Under the pieces are notes generated by a model. It searched no databases. It was not told the DNA's origin and saw only the letters and a program-made list of their open reading frames with translations. From Chitinophagales bacterium (lineage in GTDB: Bacteria; Bacteroidota; Bacteroidia; Chitinophagales; Chitinophagaceae): DNA of 40,317 nt. The stretch covers positions 1-40,317 of the forward strand of contig JANXQO010000054.1 in NCBI GenBank assembly GCA_025353485.1. The letters are read 5' to 3'. The position numbers were made by a program, and so were the translations under genes. This document shows, piece by piece, positions 38,298 through 40,317 of the stretch; the first letter of the stretch is position 1, and each line of letters starts with the position of its first letter.

Positions 38298-40317
38298 ATG
38301 CCCAAAATTTACAGGATTTTTTTCTTCGTTGTCATCGTTTTACTTACCAAAACCACCAGCGCTCAAATCGTAAAAGACACAGTTCCCACATCAGTAAATG
38401 TGGAGCTTGAAAATATTTTTAATTCCAAAACCCCGAAAGAATATATAATTGCCGCTATAAAAGTTTCGGGTACACAATCTTTCGATGCAAATCTTATTGT
38501 GTCAATTTCCGGGCTTGCAGTTGGCGATAAAGTAATGATTCCCGGTGCCGATGCATTTAGTAAAGCAATAAATAATTTATGGAAGCAAAATCTTATATCC
38601 AACGTAGAAGTATATTTTACCAAATTGATAGGAAAAAACCTTTATGTTGAAATTAGTATTACGGAAAGACCGAGGTTATCAAATTTTAAATTTGTTGGCG
38701 TTAAAAAATCTGAGGCTGATGATCTTGTCGCTAAAACAGGGCTTGTAAAAGGCAGAGTAGTTACAGAAAATATGAAGCGCTCTGCGGAGGAAAACATCCG
38801 TAAGTTTTTTGTAGAAAAAGGGTATAGAAATATTGAGGTTCAGGTAGCTGAAAAAAAAGATACCTCTGTCAGTAATTCAGTTCTGTTAACTTTTATGGTT
38901 GATAAGAAAAATAAAGTAAAGATTAATGAGATCGTTTTTGGAGGCAACGATAATGTATCAGATGCGAAGCTTAAAAAGCAAATGAAAGGAACAAAAGAAA
39001 TGAGCCGGTTAACACTAAATCCGGCAAAACTTATAAATCCCTATTCAGATAAAAATAGCAGCCTTTCTTTTAAAAATTATCTAAAAGAGAATGGTTACCT
39101 GTCTCCATCAAAAACCAGGGAACTGGTAGATCCATACTTCCGTTTTAAGTTAGCCTCTGCAAAATTTAATGATAAAAAATATACTGAGGACAAAAATAAG
39201 ATCCTTGATTTTTACAACTCTCAGGGATACAGAGATGCTGTTATTGTTGCTGATACGCAGTATTACAATAATAAAGGGGATATGAATGTTGCAATAAAAT
39301 TGCAGGAGGGGCATAAATATCATTTTGGAAACATTACCTGGAGAGGAAATACAAAATATTCTGATTCATTATTAAGTGTTTTCCTGGGCATTCAAAAAGG
39401 TGAAACCTATAATGTTGAAACGCTTAATAAGAGATTAGGAAAACAGGCTTCTCAGGAAGGTGGAGATATAAGCAGTTTATACATGGATGATGGGTATTTA
39501 TTTTTCAGGATAGATCCGGTTGAAACCGCCGTTTATAACGACACAATTGATCATGAGATACGCATTGTGGAAGGACCACAGGCTACTATTGGAAACGTTG
39601 GAATTTCCGGTAATGATAAAACAAAAGAATATGTAATCCGGCGTGAATTAAGAACAATACCCGGTGAAAAATTCAGCCGTGCTGATATCATTCGTACGCA
39701 AAGAGAATTATCCCAGTTAGGTTTTTTTAATCCTGAAAAAATAAATCCCGGTGTTGTACCAAACGCTGATAACGGAACAGTTGATATAAACTGGGGCCTT
39801 GAAGAAAAATCCTCTGACCAGTTAGAACTATCCGCAGGTTTTGGTGGTGGCATAGGTTTAACCGGAACACTTGGTGTAACGTTCAATAACTTTTCTATAA
39901 ATAATATTTTTAAGAAAACGGCATGGTCTCCACTACCCACAGGTGATGGGCAGAAGCTTAGTTTAAGAGTACAAAGCAATGGCAAAGCCTATCGGTCTTA
40001 TAATTTTTCATTTACTGAACCCTGGTTAGGTGGTAAAAAGAGAAATTCTTTTACAATAAGTTATTACAATACCAAATACGCAAATGCATACGATCCTTTT
40101 ACAGGTCGCTATTCCAATGTATATGCAGATTCATCTTATATAAAAACAACAGGCTTCGGAGTTTCTTTAGGCAAACAATTAAAATGGCCCGATGATTATT
40201 TCTCACTATCAATGGGAATTAACTACACGCGTTATAAGTTAAGTAATTACCTGATTGACCCAACAAATCTGCCAGGATTCGAAAATGGCGTGGTAAACAA
40301 CATCAACTTTAAAGTTG
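38298..40317 (+). CDS. bamA: Outer-membrane assembly protein BamA, N-terminal two thirds (cut by window end)
   Basis: The frame is open for 673 codons from the ATG to the window edge. A signal peptide (FFFVVIVLLTKTTSA, then QI) is followed by several POTRA domains. The last one visible starts IVEGPQATIGNVGISGNDKTKEYVIRRELRTIPGEKF (about residues 418-455) and runs to QLGFFNPEKIN. The barrel then begins with LELSAGFGGG. BamA inserts outer-membrane proteins as the core of the BAM complex. Position after uppS is typical for Bacteroidota. The short Omp85 gene at 30790 has a matching POTRA style. The last part of the barrel is missing because the window ends. Confidence 0.9.
   Translation, partial: MPKIYRIFFFVVIVLLTKTTSAQIVKDTVPTSVNVELENIFNSKTPKEYIIAAIKVSGTQSFDANLIVSISGLAVGDKVMIPGADAFSKAINNLWKQNLISNVEVYFTKLIGKNLYVEISITERPRLSNFKFVGVKKSEADDLVAKTGLVKGRVVTENMKRSAEENIRKFFVEKGYRNIEVQVAEKKDTSVSNSVLLTFMVDKKNKVKINEIVFGGNDNVSDAKLKKQMKGTKEMSRLTLNPAKLINPYSDKNSSLSFKNYLKENGYLSPSKTRELVDPYFRFKLASAKFNDKKYTEDKNKILDFYNSQGYRDAVIVADTQYYNNKGDMNVAIKLQEGHKYHFGNITWRGNTKYSDSLLSVFLGIQKGETYNVETLNKRLGKQASQEGGDISSLYMDDGYLFFRIDPVETAVYNDTIDHEIRIVEGPQATIGNVGISGNDKTKEYVIRRELRTIPGEKFSRADIIRTQRELSQLGFFNPEKINPGVVPNADNGTVDINWGLEEKSSDQLELSAGFGGGIGLTGTLGVTFNNFSINNIFKKTAWSPLPTGDGQKLSLRVQSNGKAYRSYNFSFTEPWLGGKKRNSFTISYYNTKYANAYDPFTGRYSNVYADSSYIKTTGFGVSLGKQLKWPDDYFSLSMGINYTRYKLSNYLIDPTNLPGFENGVVNNINFKV

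Noticed and set aside
39551-39985. 144-residue minus-strand reading frame opposite bamA
   Set aside because: It is antisense to the BamA POTRA and barrel region; the plus-strand frame is conserved and open.

Overview
The window looks like chromosomal DNA of a member of the Bacteroidota, most likely the Chitinophagaceae or a close relative (inference). The reasons are low GC, almost no Shine-Dalgarno sites, TAnnTTTG-type -7 promoter boxes, many signal-peptide lipoproteins, a GldC homologue, a DUF4290 protein, a PorG/DUF6089-like protein and a protein with a type IX secretion (T9SS) C-terminal sorting domain. No rRNA, tRNA, CRISPR array, transposase or integrase was found.

Layout. (1) 1-3545 is accessory: the 3' part of an Abi/HEPN gene, a DEDDh exonuclease operon with both exonuclease VII subunits, and an orphan lipoprotein. 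These are separated by structured non-coding blocks that share sequence, which resembles a cassette array. (2) 3549-6311 holds a DUF6970 lipoprotein gene on the minus strand, then obg, a small secreted protein and a lipid-kinase gene. (3) 6362-12836, minus strand, is the cell-elongation operon mreB-mreC-mreD-PBP2-rodA, with a lipoprotein gene bracketed by inverted GC-rich repeats between mreB and mreC. (4) 13137-20248 has purD, two tandem POT peptide transporters, a PIN-type toxin-antitoxin pair, serS and a GNAT acetyltransferase. (5) 20293-30699 is a run of plus-strand housekeeping genes: cyclophilin, gcvH, a VanZ-like gene, DUF4290, murA, gmk, a CNNM/CorC (GldE-like) protein, a glycosyltransferase, gldC, a YqeY-like gene, a CvpA-like gene, an alpha/beta hydrolase and a CBS protein. 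(6) 30790-40317 is the envelope block: a small Omp85 protein, nadK, a PorG-like protein, a large T9SS-exported DUF4838-type protein, uppS and the first two thirds of bamA, which is cut by the window end.

Many of these genes serve the cell envelope. MurA, UppS and the MreBCD/PBP2/RodA set make and shape peptidoglycan. BamA and the small Omp85 protein insert outer-membrane proteins. The PorG-like, GldC and GldE-like proteins belong to, or are associated with, T9SS and gliding, and the DUF4838-type protein looks like a T9SS cargo.

The most unusual signal is not a gene. At least eight intergenic spacers are built from degenerate 7-base units. In the clearest case (28457-28568) sixteen units keep exact register through nearly the whole spacer and run into the next start codon. 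In another (33212-33267) the units form an inverted repeat. Other repeat families are GC-rich palindromes, a CCCGATAGCTATCGGG palindrome inside a transporter gene, and a 104-bp inverted-repeat element before uppS. Several genes also have a -7 box only 4-6 bases before the ATG, which predicts leaderless mRNAs.
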